From Candidatus Stahliibacteriota bacterium (GTDB lineage: Bacteria; Hydrothermota; Tepidihabitantia; SM23-42): 5,383 nucleotides of DNA. The translations under genes were made by a program, and so were the position numbers. The notes below the pieces were generated by a model. The model was not told the origin of the DNA and searched no databases. It saw only the letters and a list, made by a program, of their open reading frames with translations. The stretch covers positions 1 to 5,383 of the forward strand of contig DAOVBK010000121.1 in assembly GCA_030670605.1 (NCBI GenBank), written 5' to 3'. This document shows, one piece after another, positions 1 through 4,638 of the stretch. How positions within the stretch are numbered: the stretch's first letter is position 1; every line of letters begins with the position of its first letter.

Positions 1-177
1 ATTAGGAATGTCGACCTTCACCTTCTGTTTTTGTTTATTTCTATCATACACACGTACGCGGAAGAATCGCGCCTTTTTCTGAGATTCCTTGAGTGCGCCG
101 AGCAATCGGTCAGCCTCTTCTGGCGTAAGCTTACCCTCAGCGACCATATTCAAGATTTTCTTTCTTTCTTCTGACAT
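1..177 (-). CDS. SHOCT-like / LiaX-YvlB N-terminal domain protein (partial, C-terminus beyond left edge)
   Basis: Reading from the ATG at 177-175 gives 59 residues, open to the window edge. It starts MSEERKKILNMVAEGKLTPE and continues with EADRLLGALK (residues 21-30). This helical hairpin is the SHOCT-like module at the N-terminus of LiaX/YvlB-type proteins. Residues 36-59 (ARFFRVRVYD, then a Lys/Gln-rich stretch ending KVDIPN) match the strand that usually follows in this family, before a beta-rich envelope-associated domain that is not visible here. The start is fixed by a strong AGGAGGT ribosome site just upstream. It is the third gene of the operon, 114 nt after the DUF5668 gene. In Gram-positive bacteria relatives belong to cell-envelope stress circuits; a similar role here is inferred. 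The module also occurs at the C-terminus of the DUF2089 protein encoded by the first gene of the operon. Confidence 0.8.
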   Translation of the reverse strand, partial: MSEERKKILNMVAEGKLTPEEADRLLGALKESQKKARFFRVRVYDRNKQKQKVKVDIPN

Positions 178-180
178 GAA

Positions 181-187
181 ACCTCCT
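181..187 (-). promoter_or_regulatory. Shine-Dalgarno site of the SHOCT-like gene
   Basis: AGGAGGT on the minus strand, 3 nt before the ATG at 177. It is a near-perfect anti-SD complement with short spacing. It shows that this organism uses SD-led initiation for internal operon genes, in contrast to the SD-less first genes. Confidence 0.8.
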
Positions 188-215
188 GTGAAAAGAGCAA
201 AGAAGGTTGAGAGAA

Positions 216-298
216 GACTGAAAGAGGGCTACGGAAGGCTATATAATCGCCTTATTGCCATCGTAGCCTTCTCAAGCCATTTCGAGCCCTCTTAAGTC
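216..298 (-). other. Structured intercistronic RNA element (nested hairpin)
   Basis: The gap between the DUF5668 stop and the next gene's ribosome site can fold into a long hairpin. The outer stem is AAGAGGGCT (222-230) with AGCCCTCTT (285-293), 9 perfect pairs. It is extended outward by GACT (216-219) with AGTC (295-298) across a small bulge. The inner stem is GAAGGCTA (234-241) with TAGCCTTC (264-271), 8 perfect pairs. An alternative inner stem, GGCTACG (227-233) with CGTAGCC (262-268), would compete with both. The DUF5668 stop codon lies within the structure. There is no U-run directly after it on the minus strand, so it is not a classic terminator. Processing, mRNA stabilisation or attenuation are possible roles. 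Seen in sequence; function inferred. Confidence 0.5.
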
Positions 299-468
299 CT
301 TTTGTGTATTATGTTCTTGAAAAGTGCTAATAGTCCGATCACAATCAGTAGTACTGGCCAGTCACGTCGCCACCATATGTGTATGACACCGAGATTGCTG
401 AGCCAGATGAGAGCACCAACAGCGATCAGGATAATTCCACTACTGCTTCTATGAAATTGATACCTCAT
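292..468 (-). CDS. Small two-helix membrane protein, LiaI/LiaF-like (DUF5668) type
   Basis: The frame gives 58 residues ending in TAA: MRYQFHRSSS, then a first membrane helix (about residues 11-29, GIILIAVGALIWLSNLGV), a turn with the IHIWWRRDWP motif (29-38), a second helix (about 39-50, VLLIVIGLLALF), and a basic tail KNIIHKRT. A hydrophobic hairpin with a W-W/R-D-W-P turn is the signature of the DUF5668/LiaI-LiaF-like transmembrane domain. In this family it is found alone or fused to DUF2154 or PspC-like parts. The ATG overlaps the upstream DUF2089 stop by four bases (ATGA, 465-468) and has a GGAGG site inside the upstream gene. Expected location is the cytoplasmic membrane, as partner or anchor for the neighbouring SHOCT-like protein. 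Family assignment is from pattern recognition; the function is inferred from related envelope-stress operons. Confidence 0.85.
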   Translation of the reverse strand: MRYQFHRSSSGIILIAVGALIWLSNLGVIHIWWRRDWPVLLIVIGLLALFKNIIHKRT

Positions 469-821
469 TTTTTCCTCCGTTGTTTCAGTATGGCAACAGC
501 CTCATCAACTGATATTTCACCTTTTTCGAGCGCATTTAAGGGGTCTTTTTCCTCAACGGGAGAGAGGTCGAGCTGTGTTAGCAGTCTCTCAATCTTCTGC
601 TTTATTGTTGGGTATGAGACACCGAGTATTTTTTCTATTTCAGTAATCCTGCCTTGGGTCCTCAAGAATATCTTGAGGAATTCATAGTCGTCTTCAGGGA
701 GTTGGCAGAACTCGCATGGTGAAAAGTCTTTTTTCACCCTGAGATCACATTTCGGGCATTTAAGCTCTCCGATGACCATTTTCTCATGGCATGATGGGCA
801 TGTAAATATTTTTAAGTTCAT
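465..821 (-). CDS. DUF2089-family zinc-ribbon/HTH regulator
   Basis: 118 residues in three parts. (1) A zinc-ribbon-like N-terminus with Cys pairs C8-x2-C11 and C22-x2-C25, plus a third pair C36-x2-C39. (2) A helix-turn-helix at about residues 45-83 (FLKIFLRTQGRITEIEKILG, then VSYPTIKQKIERLL), resembling sigma-region-4/LuxR-type DNA recognition. (3) A C-terminal SHOCT-like helical pair at about 93-114 (DPLNALEKGEISVDEAVAIL). This order is characteristic of DUF2089. It is the first gene of the three-gene envelope operon and shares module 3 with the last one. The ATG lies 5 nt after a perfect -10 box with no ribosome site, so the mRNA is probably leaderless. A likely role is transcriptional regulator of its own operon, possibly sensing through the shared helical module. 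The family is clear; regulator function is inferred from the HTH. Confidence 0.88.
   Translation of the reverse strand: MNLKIFTCPSCHEKMVIGELKCPKCDLRVKKDFSPCEFCQLPEDDYEFLKIFLRTQGRITEIEKILGVSYPTIKQKIERLLTQLDLSPVEEKDPLNALEKGEISVDEAVAILKQRRKK
474..478 (-). promoter_or_regulatory. Shine-Dalgarno site of the DUF5668 gene
   Basis: GGAGG on the minus strand, 5 nt (AAAAA) before the ATG at 468, embedded in the last codons of the DUF2089 gene. With the ATGA stop/start overlap it supports the small gene as real and translationally coupled. Confidence 0.8.
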
Positions 822-826
822 AGGAT

Positions 827-854
827 ATTATAATGAAAATATTTAATCTGTCAA
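827..854 (-). promoter_or_regulatory. Sigma-70-type promoter of the DUF2089-DUF5668-SHOCT operon
   Basis: On the minus strand a perfect -35 TTGACA (854-849), a 16-nt spacer and a perfect -10 TATAAT (832-827). Only ATCCT separates the -10 box from the ATG at 821. Transcription should start at about 820-821, on or next to the start codon, giving a leaderless message. Confidence 0.85.
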
Positions 855-855
855 G

Positions 856-886
856 GGACAAAATTGAATAATATTAATCGTTGTCC
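856..886. promoter_or_regulatory. Possible operator: inverted repeat upstream of the DUF2089 promoter
   Basis: GGACAA (856-861) and TTGTCC (881-886) are exact inverted copies 19 nt apart. They begin one base beyond the -35 box of the DUF2089 operon. Position fits an activator or autoregulator site, but six-base arms are short enough to occur by chance. Confidence 0.25.
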
Positions 887-911
887 AGATGTGGAAAAAT
901 TTACACAGAAC

Positions 912-981
912 AGTTGAAAGATGAGAGGGGTTAGTGGAGAGTGTCTTTTCACTCTCAACTTTCATCTAACATCTATCAACT
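912..981. repeat. Heptamer-phased imperfect palindrome downstream of asnS (possible terminator)
   Basis: The left arm is made of 7-bp words beginning AG (from 912: AGTTGAA, AGATGAG, then two further variants to 939). The right arm holds their inverted counterparts ending CT (CTCAACT at 954, TTCATCT, AACATCT, ATCAACT to 981). Centre is at 946.5. The core is a perfect 7-bp stem GAGAGTG (937-943) / CACTCTC (950-956) with a 6-nt loop. Because it follows the asnS stop at 987 it could end the asnS transcript. However, no clean U-run follows on the minus strand, so a role as intrinsic terminator is weak. It shares its design with repeats at 2431-2510 and 2859-2940. Confidence 0.6.
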
Positions 982-986
982 ATTTG

Positions 987-2276
987 TTATGGGTAGACCC
1001 GATCTAGCATTCTCGGGAACGGTATCGTTTCCCTGAGGTGCGTGATACCACAGATCCATGCCACAGTACGTTCAAGGCCGAGACCGAAACCACCGTGTGG
1101 GAACGTGCCGTATTTGCGCAAATCAAGGTACCATCGATACGTATCTTCTGTTAGCTTGTGTTTCTTGATATGTGTGAGGAGTGTTTCGTAGTCATCCTCA
1201 CGTTGACCGCCGCCAATGAGCTCACCAATGCCTTCCGGTCCGATCATGTCGACACTGAGTGAAAGTGTGTCGTCTTCCGTATCGCGTTTCATATAGAAGG
1301 CTTTGATCGATGCTGGATAGTGATGCACGAGGACAGGTTTATCGAAATTTTCTGAAATGATCGTCTCGTGTGGTGCGCCGAAGTCATCGCCTTCTTTGAA
1401 TCCTTTTTCTTTTTTCTGTACTATTGTAACTGCTTCTTTGTATGTAATGCGCGGAAATGGTTTTTTGATTTTTTCTAATTTAACCAGGTCTCGTTCAAGG
1501 GTCTGTAATTCTTTTTTTCTTTTTTCCAGAACGCGTTCGATCGCATAAACAGTCATGTCCTCAGCGAGTTCCATTATGCCATCAAGGTCTATGTAGGCTA
1601 CTTCAGGCTCTAGCATCCAGAATTCGGTTAAGTGTCTACGCGTTTTTGACTTCTCGGCGCGAAATGTTGGTCCAAAGCAGTAGACTTTTCCGAGTGCTGC
1701 AGCAGTTGCTTCATTGTATAGCTGACCACTCTGACTCAGATACGCTTTCAGGTCATAGTAATTCACCTCGAATAGTGTCGTCGTACCTTCTACTGCGGCT
1801 GGTGTCAGGATCGGACAATCAGCACAGATGAAACCACGGTCGTCAAAGAAATCGCGGAGCGCCTTGATAAGTTCGTGCCGTATCCGCATGATAGCATTCT
1901 GTTGTTTCGACCGGAGCCACAGATGTCTCAGCGGCATGAGGTATTCGACCGAATGTTCCTTTGGTGTGATTGGATACTCTTGCGCTTCCTGGATCATCAG
2001 TAGCTTCTTGGCGATGATTTCGTAACCACCAGGTGCTCTTTTATCCTTTTTCACTACACCAGTAAGAATGAGAGATGATTCCTGGGTTATTCTGTCAGCT
2101 GTCTCAAAGAGCTCCTCCTGTGATTCATTTTTACTAATGACTGACTGTATGATGCCGGTTCCATCGCGCACAAGTATGAAGCGGATACTACCACTGGAAC
2201 GCTTGTTGTAGAGCCACCCTTTGATAGTCACTTCTTTGCCTTCATGTTTGCTCAAGTTTTCGATGTACACATGCAT
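987..2276 (-). CDS. asnS: Asparaginyl-tRNA synthetase
   Basis: 429 residues, cytoplasmic class IIb aminoacyl-tRNA synthetase that charges tRNA-Asn with asparagine using ATP. The N-terminal OB-fold anticodon-binding domain spans about residues 1-100 ([20 protein letters not shown], residues 13-32). The catalytic core follows. Class II motif 1 lies around 130-160. SGQLYNEA (183-190) is the substrate-loop form typical of AsnRS rather than AspRS. Motif 2 is [20 protein letters not shown] (205-224), where RHLTEFWM is an AsnRS hallmark. Motif 3 is [14 protein letters not shown] (395-408) with the ATP-binding Arg at 403. The C-terminus, [12 protein letters not shown], is also AsnRS-like. The length is close to the compact archaeal-type enzymes and shorter than the roughly 466-aa E. 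coli type. The charged stretch 250-275 is probably a helical insertion. The start is set by a promoter whose -10 box ends 5 nt before the ATG; no ribosome site is present. It appears monocistronic. Confidence 0.95.
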   Translation of the reverse strand: MHVYIENLSKHEGKEVTIKGWLYNKRSSGSIRFILVRDGTGIIQSVISKNESQEELFETADRITQESSLILTGVVKKDKRAPGGYEIIAKKLLMIQEAQEYPITPKEHSVEYLMPLRHLWLRSKQQNAIMRIRHELIKALRDFFDDRGFICADCPILTPAAVEGTTTLFEVNYYDLKAYLSQSGQLYNEATAAALGKVYCFGPTFRAEKSKTRRHLTEFWMLEPEVAYIDLDGIMELAEDMTVYAIERVLEKRKKELQTLERDLVKLEKIKKPFPRITYKEAVTIVQKKEKGFKEGDDFGAPHETIISENFDKPVLVHHYPASIKAFYMKRDTEDDTLSLSVDMIGPEGIGELIGGGQREDDYETLLTHIKKHKLTEDTYRWYLDLRKYGTFPHGGFGLGLERTVAWICGITHLRETIPFPRMLDRVYP

Positions 2277-2281
2277 ACGCT

Positions 2282-2310
2282 ACTATATAACCAATTGGCA
2301 GCAAAGTCAA
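2282..2310 (-). promoter_or_regulatory. Sigma-70-type promoter of asnS
   Basis: On the minus strand -35 TTGACT (2310-2305), a 17-nt spacer and -10 TATAGT (2287-2282). AGCGT separates the -10 box from the ATG at 2276, so the transcript should begin at or beside the start codon. The spacer contains the 8-bp palindrome CCAATTGG (2291-2298), which could be a protein site. Confidence 0.8.
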
Positions 2311-2319
2311 GCAATATAT

Positions 2320-2354
2320 AGTAGAGAGTAGTTAGTAAGTAGTAGACAGTAAGA
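2320..2354. repeat. Heptamer tandem repeat, AGTARNN x5
   Basis: Five consecutive 7-bp units all begin AGTA (at 2320, 2327, 2334, 2341, 2348) with variable last two or three bases. The array starts 9 bp beyond the asnS -35 box. Confidence 0.75.
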
Positions 2355-2360
2355 CATCAA

Positions 2361-2430
2361 GGCAAAGGGCAAAAGGTAAAAGGGGAGAGTGAATTGTGAA
2401 TGGTGAATTGGGGATAGGGCAAAGGTTTTT
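2361..2430. repeat. Heptamer-phased repeat, ten units with changing word
   Basis: Ten consecutive 7-bp units stay in one phase while the word changes. Three GG(C/T)AAA(G/A) units (2361-2381) come first, then GGGGAGA, then GTGAATT, GTGAATG, GTGAATT (2389-2409), then GGGGATA, GGGCAAA and GGTTTTT. The central three units are the cleanest tandem. Confidence 0.7.
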
Positions 2431-2510
2431 TCGTACTCGTATTTCGTAGGTCGTATTCGTGAGAGAAGTATGACGTCATTACGAGTACGATAGACGAGTC
2501 ACGAATACGA
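2431..2510. repeat. TCGT/ACGA palindromic repeat with two alternative foldings
   Basis: TCGT occurs at 2431, 2437, 2444, 2451 and 2457, and its complement ACGA at 2481, 2487, 2494, 2501 and 2507. Both sets are spaced 6-7-7-6, symmetric about 2470.5. A nested hairpin pairs about 22 of 30 positions. Two longer perfect pairings are interleaved instead: TCGTACTCGTA (2431-2441) with TACGAGTACGA (2480-2490), and GTCGTATTCGTGA (2450-2462) with TCACGAATACGAC (2499-2511). The loop contains the palindrome TGACGTCA (2471-2478). Confidence 0.8.
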
Positions 2511-2609
2511 CATGAGGGCGTAGCCGCTGGCAAACGTAGAGAGTACACAGTTTTAGGCACCTTTGGGGAGTTTTGGATATTTAGGTGTTTGATGCATTGT
2601 TAGAGCGAT

Positions 2610-2639
2610 TTCCTGGTCGCGGAAAATAAGGGCCAGGAA
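2610..2639. repeat. Short hairpin
   Basis: TTCCTGG (2610-2616) and CCAGGAA (2633-2639) form a perfect 7-bp stem around a 16-nt loop. No U-run follows on either strand. It lies in the non-tandem part of the intergenic region and could be a remnant of a REP-like or mobile element, but nothing else supports that. Confidence 0.35.
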
Positions 2640-2681
2640 GCTCCTCCCACAAGCCCACGCTACCAGGTACATGGACGATTC

Positions 2682-2769
2682 TATTAGTCTGATTGTCCTA
2701 TTGTTCTATTGTCGATCGATTGATTTGACTATTAGACTATCCGACGATCCGACCATCCGACGATGGGAC
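2682..2769. repeat. Octamer-phased tandem repeat, eleven units
   Basis: The 8-bp phase holds from 2682 to 2769 while the word drifts. It includes TGATTGTC, CTATTGTT, CTATTGTC (2690-2713), then GATTTGAC, TATTAGAC (2722-2737), and TATCCGAC, GATCCGAC, CATCCGAC (2738-2761), ending with GATGGGAC. The ATCCGAC units are exact copies apart from the first base. Confidence 0.75.
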
Positions 2770-2822
2770 TCATATGAATCCGGTCGAGCACGCTCGCCTG
2801 TCCCGAGGGTCGAGGGGACCAC

Positions 2823-2857
2823 TGATGGCTGATGGCTAGTAGCCAATGGCGAATGGT
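2823..2857. repeat. Heptamer tandem repeat, NNATGGC x5
   Basis: Five 7-bp units: TGATGGC (2823), TGATGGC (2830), TAGTAGC (2837), CAATGGC (2844) and GAATGGT (2851). A 4-bp junction then leads into an octamer array, so the period changes from 7 to 8 within one repeat tract. Confidence 0.75.
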
Positions 2858-2858
2858 T

Positions 2859-2940
2859 AGGATGGTTGCATGGTTGGATAGTTGGATGGCTCGATGGTTA
2901 ACCATATAACTATGCAACTATCAAACTATACAACGAAACT
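2859..2940. repeat. Octamer-phased palindrome centred on ATGGTTAACCAT
   Basis: Left-arm 8-bp units ATGGTTGC, ATGGTTGG, ATAGTTGG, ATGGCTCG, ATGGTTAA run from 2862 to 2901. The right arm has CCATATAA, CTATGCAA, CTATCAAA, CTATACAA from 2902 to 2933. The arms meet in a perfect 12-bp palindrome (2894-2905), and about 30 of 41 positions pair around 2899.5. It ends about 60 bp before the -35 box of the glycosyltransferase operon. Confidence 0.8.
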
Positions 2941-2992
2941 GTGTGTCTCTACAACACGTCCCCTTGATAACGATGTTCTGGCGCATTGATTG

Positions 2993-3007
2993 TGTGTCAT
3001 TGACACA
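2993..3007. promoter_or_regulatory. Candidate operator overlapping the -35 box of the glycosyltransferase operon
   Basis: TGTGTCA (2993-2999), one T, then TGACACA (3001-3007): a perfect 7-bp inverted repeat. The right arm overlaps the -35 hexamer (3000-3005), so a bound dimer would block RNA polymerase. The regulator is unknown. Confidence 0.45.
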
Positions 3008-3027
3008 AGCAAATAATTAGGTATAAT
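3000..3027 (+). promoter_or_regulatory. Sigma-70-type promoter of the glycosyltransferase operon
   Basis: Perfect -35 TTGACA (3000-3005), a 16-nt spacer and perfect -10 TATAAT (3022-3027). The expected start site is about 3034-3035. That coincides with the ATG at 3035 and lies downstream of the in-frame ATG at 3029, which settles the start choice for the first gene. Confidence 0.85.
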
Positions 3028-3034
3028 TATGTTC

Positions 3035-3751
3035 ATGAAAAAAGGCCTGGTGATCATGCCAACCTACAATGAAGCAATTAACATAGAGAGAATTATCGCC
3101 AGGATATTGACTATTTCTCCTCAACTCGACGTGCTCGTTATTGATGATGATTCGCCTGATCACACCGGGGATATTGTTGAGAAAATGACCGAGAAGAACA
3201 AGCGGGTTCATCTCATGAGACGTGAGAGTAAACTGGGTTTGGGCACTGCCTATGTGCTTGGTTTTCAACATATGCTCACGCAGAACTATGATTTTGCATT
3301 TGAAATGGATGCAGATTTCTCACACAACCCTGATGATTTACCACGGTTCATCGAGCTCCTGGATACCTATGATCTTGTTATTGGATCTCGCTATGTCGAT
3401 GGTGTGAGTGTGGTTAACTGGCCAGTGAAGCGGCTATTACTTTCCTACAGTGCGTGCTATTTCGCACGCGTCGTCACTGGAATTCCAGTGCGGGACCTGA
3501 CGAGCGGATTTAAATGCTATTCGAGGAAAGCTGTTGCCGCAGTCGATTGGAAATCATTTGATGTTGATGGCTACGGATTTCAGATTCAGAGCGTGTTTTC
3601 TGTTTACAGAGCTGGATTGCGCCTCAAGGAAATCCCGATAATCTTTGTCGAACGACGGGCGGGAGAATCCAAGATGTCGCGCAGGATAATTTGGGAAGCA
3701 TTCTGGCTTGTTTGGAAGCTCCGATACAAATCGGTGTTTAATAGAAAATGA
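3035..3751 (+). CDS. Polyprenol monophosphomannose synthase (DPM1/Ppm1-like GT2)
   Basis: 238 residues from the ATG at 3035. An ATG at 3029 is in frame but sits one base after the -10 box, so it should not be in the mRNA. The GT-A fold has the motifs of dolichyl/polyprenyl-phosphate mannosyltransferases: MPTYNE (8-13), VIDDDSPDHT (35-44), metal-binding DAD in EMDADFSHNP (90-99), IGSRY (116-120), DLTSGFKCYS (154-163), GYGFQIQ (179-185) and VERRAGESKM (205-214). Such enzymes move mannose or a related sugar from a nucleotide donor onto polyprenyl phosphate at the cytoplasmic face of the membrane, supplying a lipid-linked donor. There is no C-terminal membrane domain, so this is the soluble catalytic form. 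It is the first gene of a three-gene operon. The sugar and lipid cannot be read from sequence; a polyprenyl-phosphate glucose or GlcNAc transferase is a possible alternative. Confidence 0.88.
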   Translation: MKKGLVIMPTYNEAINIERIIARILTISPQLDVLVIDDDSPDHTGDIVEKMTEKNKRVHLMRRESKLGLGTAYVLGFQHMLTQNYDFAFEMDADFSHNPDDLPRFIELLDTYDLVIGSRYVDGVSVVNWPVKRLLLSYSACYFARVVTGIPVRDLTSGFKCYSRKAVAAVDWKSFDVDGYGFQIQSVFSVYRAGLRLKEIPIIFVERRAGESKMSRRIIWEAFWLVWKLRYKSVFNRK

Positions 3752-4638
3752 AGTTAGATATTATTATCGTTAATTACAATTCAGGGCAGTATCTCAAGCA
3801 TTGTCTTGATGCGCTACACAAAGCCAATGGTATATTCCATAATTCGAAAGTAATCGTCTATGATAACGGTTCCACAGATGAGAGTCTGAAGAGGGCACAG
3901 GAATCCTTTCCCCGCGTGAGTTACATCGGCAATCACTTGAATCTCGGCTTTGCTCGTGCCGTCAATAAGGTGATTGAACGGTCGAGTGGTGACTATGTTC
4001 TTCTTGTCAATCCCGATGCGATTGTGTTTCCTGAATCGATCAGTTTGATGCTTGATTTCATGAGGACGAACAAGCAATGTGGTGTTCTCGGCGGTGAACT
4101 TCTCAGTCCATCAGGCTACCGTCAACCAAGCTGTCGTCGGTTTCCCAACTATGTGAATGTTCCTTTCGGTAGAAGATCTCTGATGCGGCGCATGTTTCCG
4201 GGCAATCCCCTTTCAAGAAAATACCTCTATTCAGAAATTGATCCAACCAAACCACACAAAGTTGATTTTGTAGAAGGCTCATTGATGATGATCAGACGAA
4301 AAGCGCTTGAGGATGTCGGCTGTTTTGATGAACAGCTGTTTCTATATGTTGAGGATGCCGATCTCTGTTACAGAATGAAGCAGAAAGGATGGGAAACGTG
4401 GTGGCTTCCGCAGACCTATGCCATTCATTACCGTGGTGAGACTTTCCGCACCGACAATATCCATCCTGCAATGTACCATAGCCGAGGACTATATAGATTT
4501 TTCTGTAAGCATTACAAACCATCCACCTTAACGCGACTTGCGCTGCGCTTTTTGTTGGCACTGCGCTTGGTGTATGTGATTGCAACGGGGTCGTTAAAAG
4601 AGGTGTTTCATGATATTCGTTTTTCTCCTCCTCGGTAG
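3748..4638 (+). CDS. GT2 glycosyltransferase, rhamnosyltransferase-like
   Basis: 296 residues. The N-terminus MKLDIIIVNYNSGQYLKHCL is the typical GT2 nucleotide-binding start. DNGSTDES (39-46), NLGFARAVN (65-73) and NPDA (88-91, the DXD-equivalent) follow. The acceptor side has VEGSLMMIRRKALEDVGCFD (175-194), EDADLCYR (202-209, with the likely catalytic acid) and H227 before YRGE. This set is typical of the WbbL/rhamnosyltransferase-like GT2 group that builds O-antigen, exopolysaccharide or cell-wall glycans. The C-terminal segment 258-296 is basic and mildly hydrophobic, suggesting peripheral membrane contact. The ATG shares ATGA (3748-3751) with the preceding stop and has no clear ribosome site, so translation probably depends on reinitiation. 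The donor sugar cannot be determined. Confidence 0.9.
   Translation: MKLDIIIVNYNSGQYLKHCLDALHKANGIFHNSKVIVYDNGSTDESLKRAQESFPRVSYIGNHLNLGFARAVNKVIERSSGDYVLLVNPDAIVFPESISLMLDFMRTNKQCGVLGGELLSPSGYRQPSCRRFPNYVNVPFGRRSLMRRMFPGNPLSRKYLYSEIDPTKPHKVDFVEGSLMMIRRKALEDVGCFDEQLFLYVEDADLCYRMKQKGWETWWLPQTYAIHYRGETFRTDNIHPAMYHSRGLYRFFCKHYKPSTLTRLALRFLLALRLVYVIATGSLKEVFHDIRFSPPR
4600..4605 (+). promoter_or_regulatory. Shine-Dalgarno site of the propeller gene
   Basis: GAGGTG, 4 nt before the ATG at 4610, inside the end of the preceding glycosyltransferase gene. It supports this start, and the only in-frame codons between it and the upstream stop at 4595 are not start codons. Confidence 0.65.

Larger units (their letters stand above)
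2277..3034. other. Divergent intergenic region without credible genes
   Basis: This 758-bp region separates asnS from the glycosyltransferase operon and holds the promoters of both at its ends. Open frames inside it (2357-2560 and 2732-2917, minus strand) simply read through low-complexity tandem words and show no protein-family features. Most of 2320-2510, 2682-2769 and 2823-2940 is short degenerate tandem repeat. Between 2512 and 2681 I see only one small hairpin and no recognised RNA gene; 2770-2822 is a GC-richer, unassigned stretch with GTCCC (2800) facing GGGAC (2815) as a short inverted pair. Confidence 0.7.

Noticed and set aside
89..295. 68-codon open frame on the plus strand
   Set aside because: It is antisense to the SHOCT-like gene and the structured gap; no ribosome site or protein motif was seen.
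379..687. 102-codon open frame on the plus strand
   Set aside because: It is antisense to the DUF2089 and DUF5668 genes, both of which have clear family motifs and start signals.
937..956. Definite intrinsic terminator of asnS
   Set aside because: The stem is good but a direct U-run is absent on the minus strand, and the surrounding symmetry is better explained by the phased palindrome.
2357..2560. 67-codon open frame on the minus strand
   Set aside because: It reads through heptamer repeats and the TCGT/ACGA palindrome, has no ribosome site, and its sequence is repeat-driven.
2520..2681. Small RNA or tRNA gene
   Set aside because: Checked both strands for tRNA, tmRNA and SRP-like hallmarks; only a 7-bp hairpin was found, without a terminator or promoter.
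2732..2917. 61-codon open frame on the minus strand
   Set aside because: It lies across octamer and heptamer tandem words; the protein is a by-product of the repeats with no family features.
2320..2940. CRISPR array
   Set aside because: Repeat units are only 7-8 bp, contiguous, and lack unique spacers of constant length; no cas genes are present.
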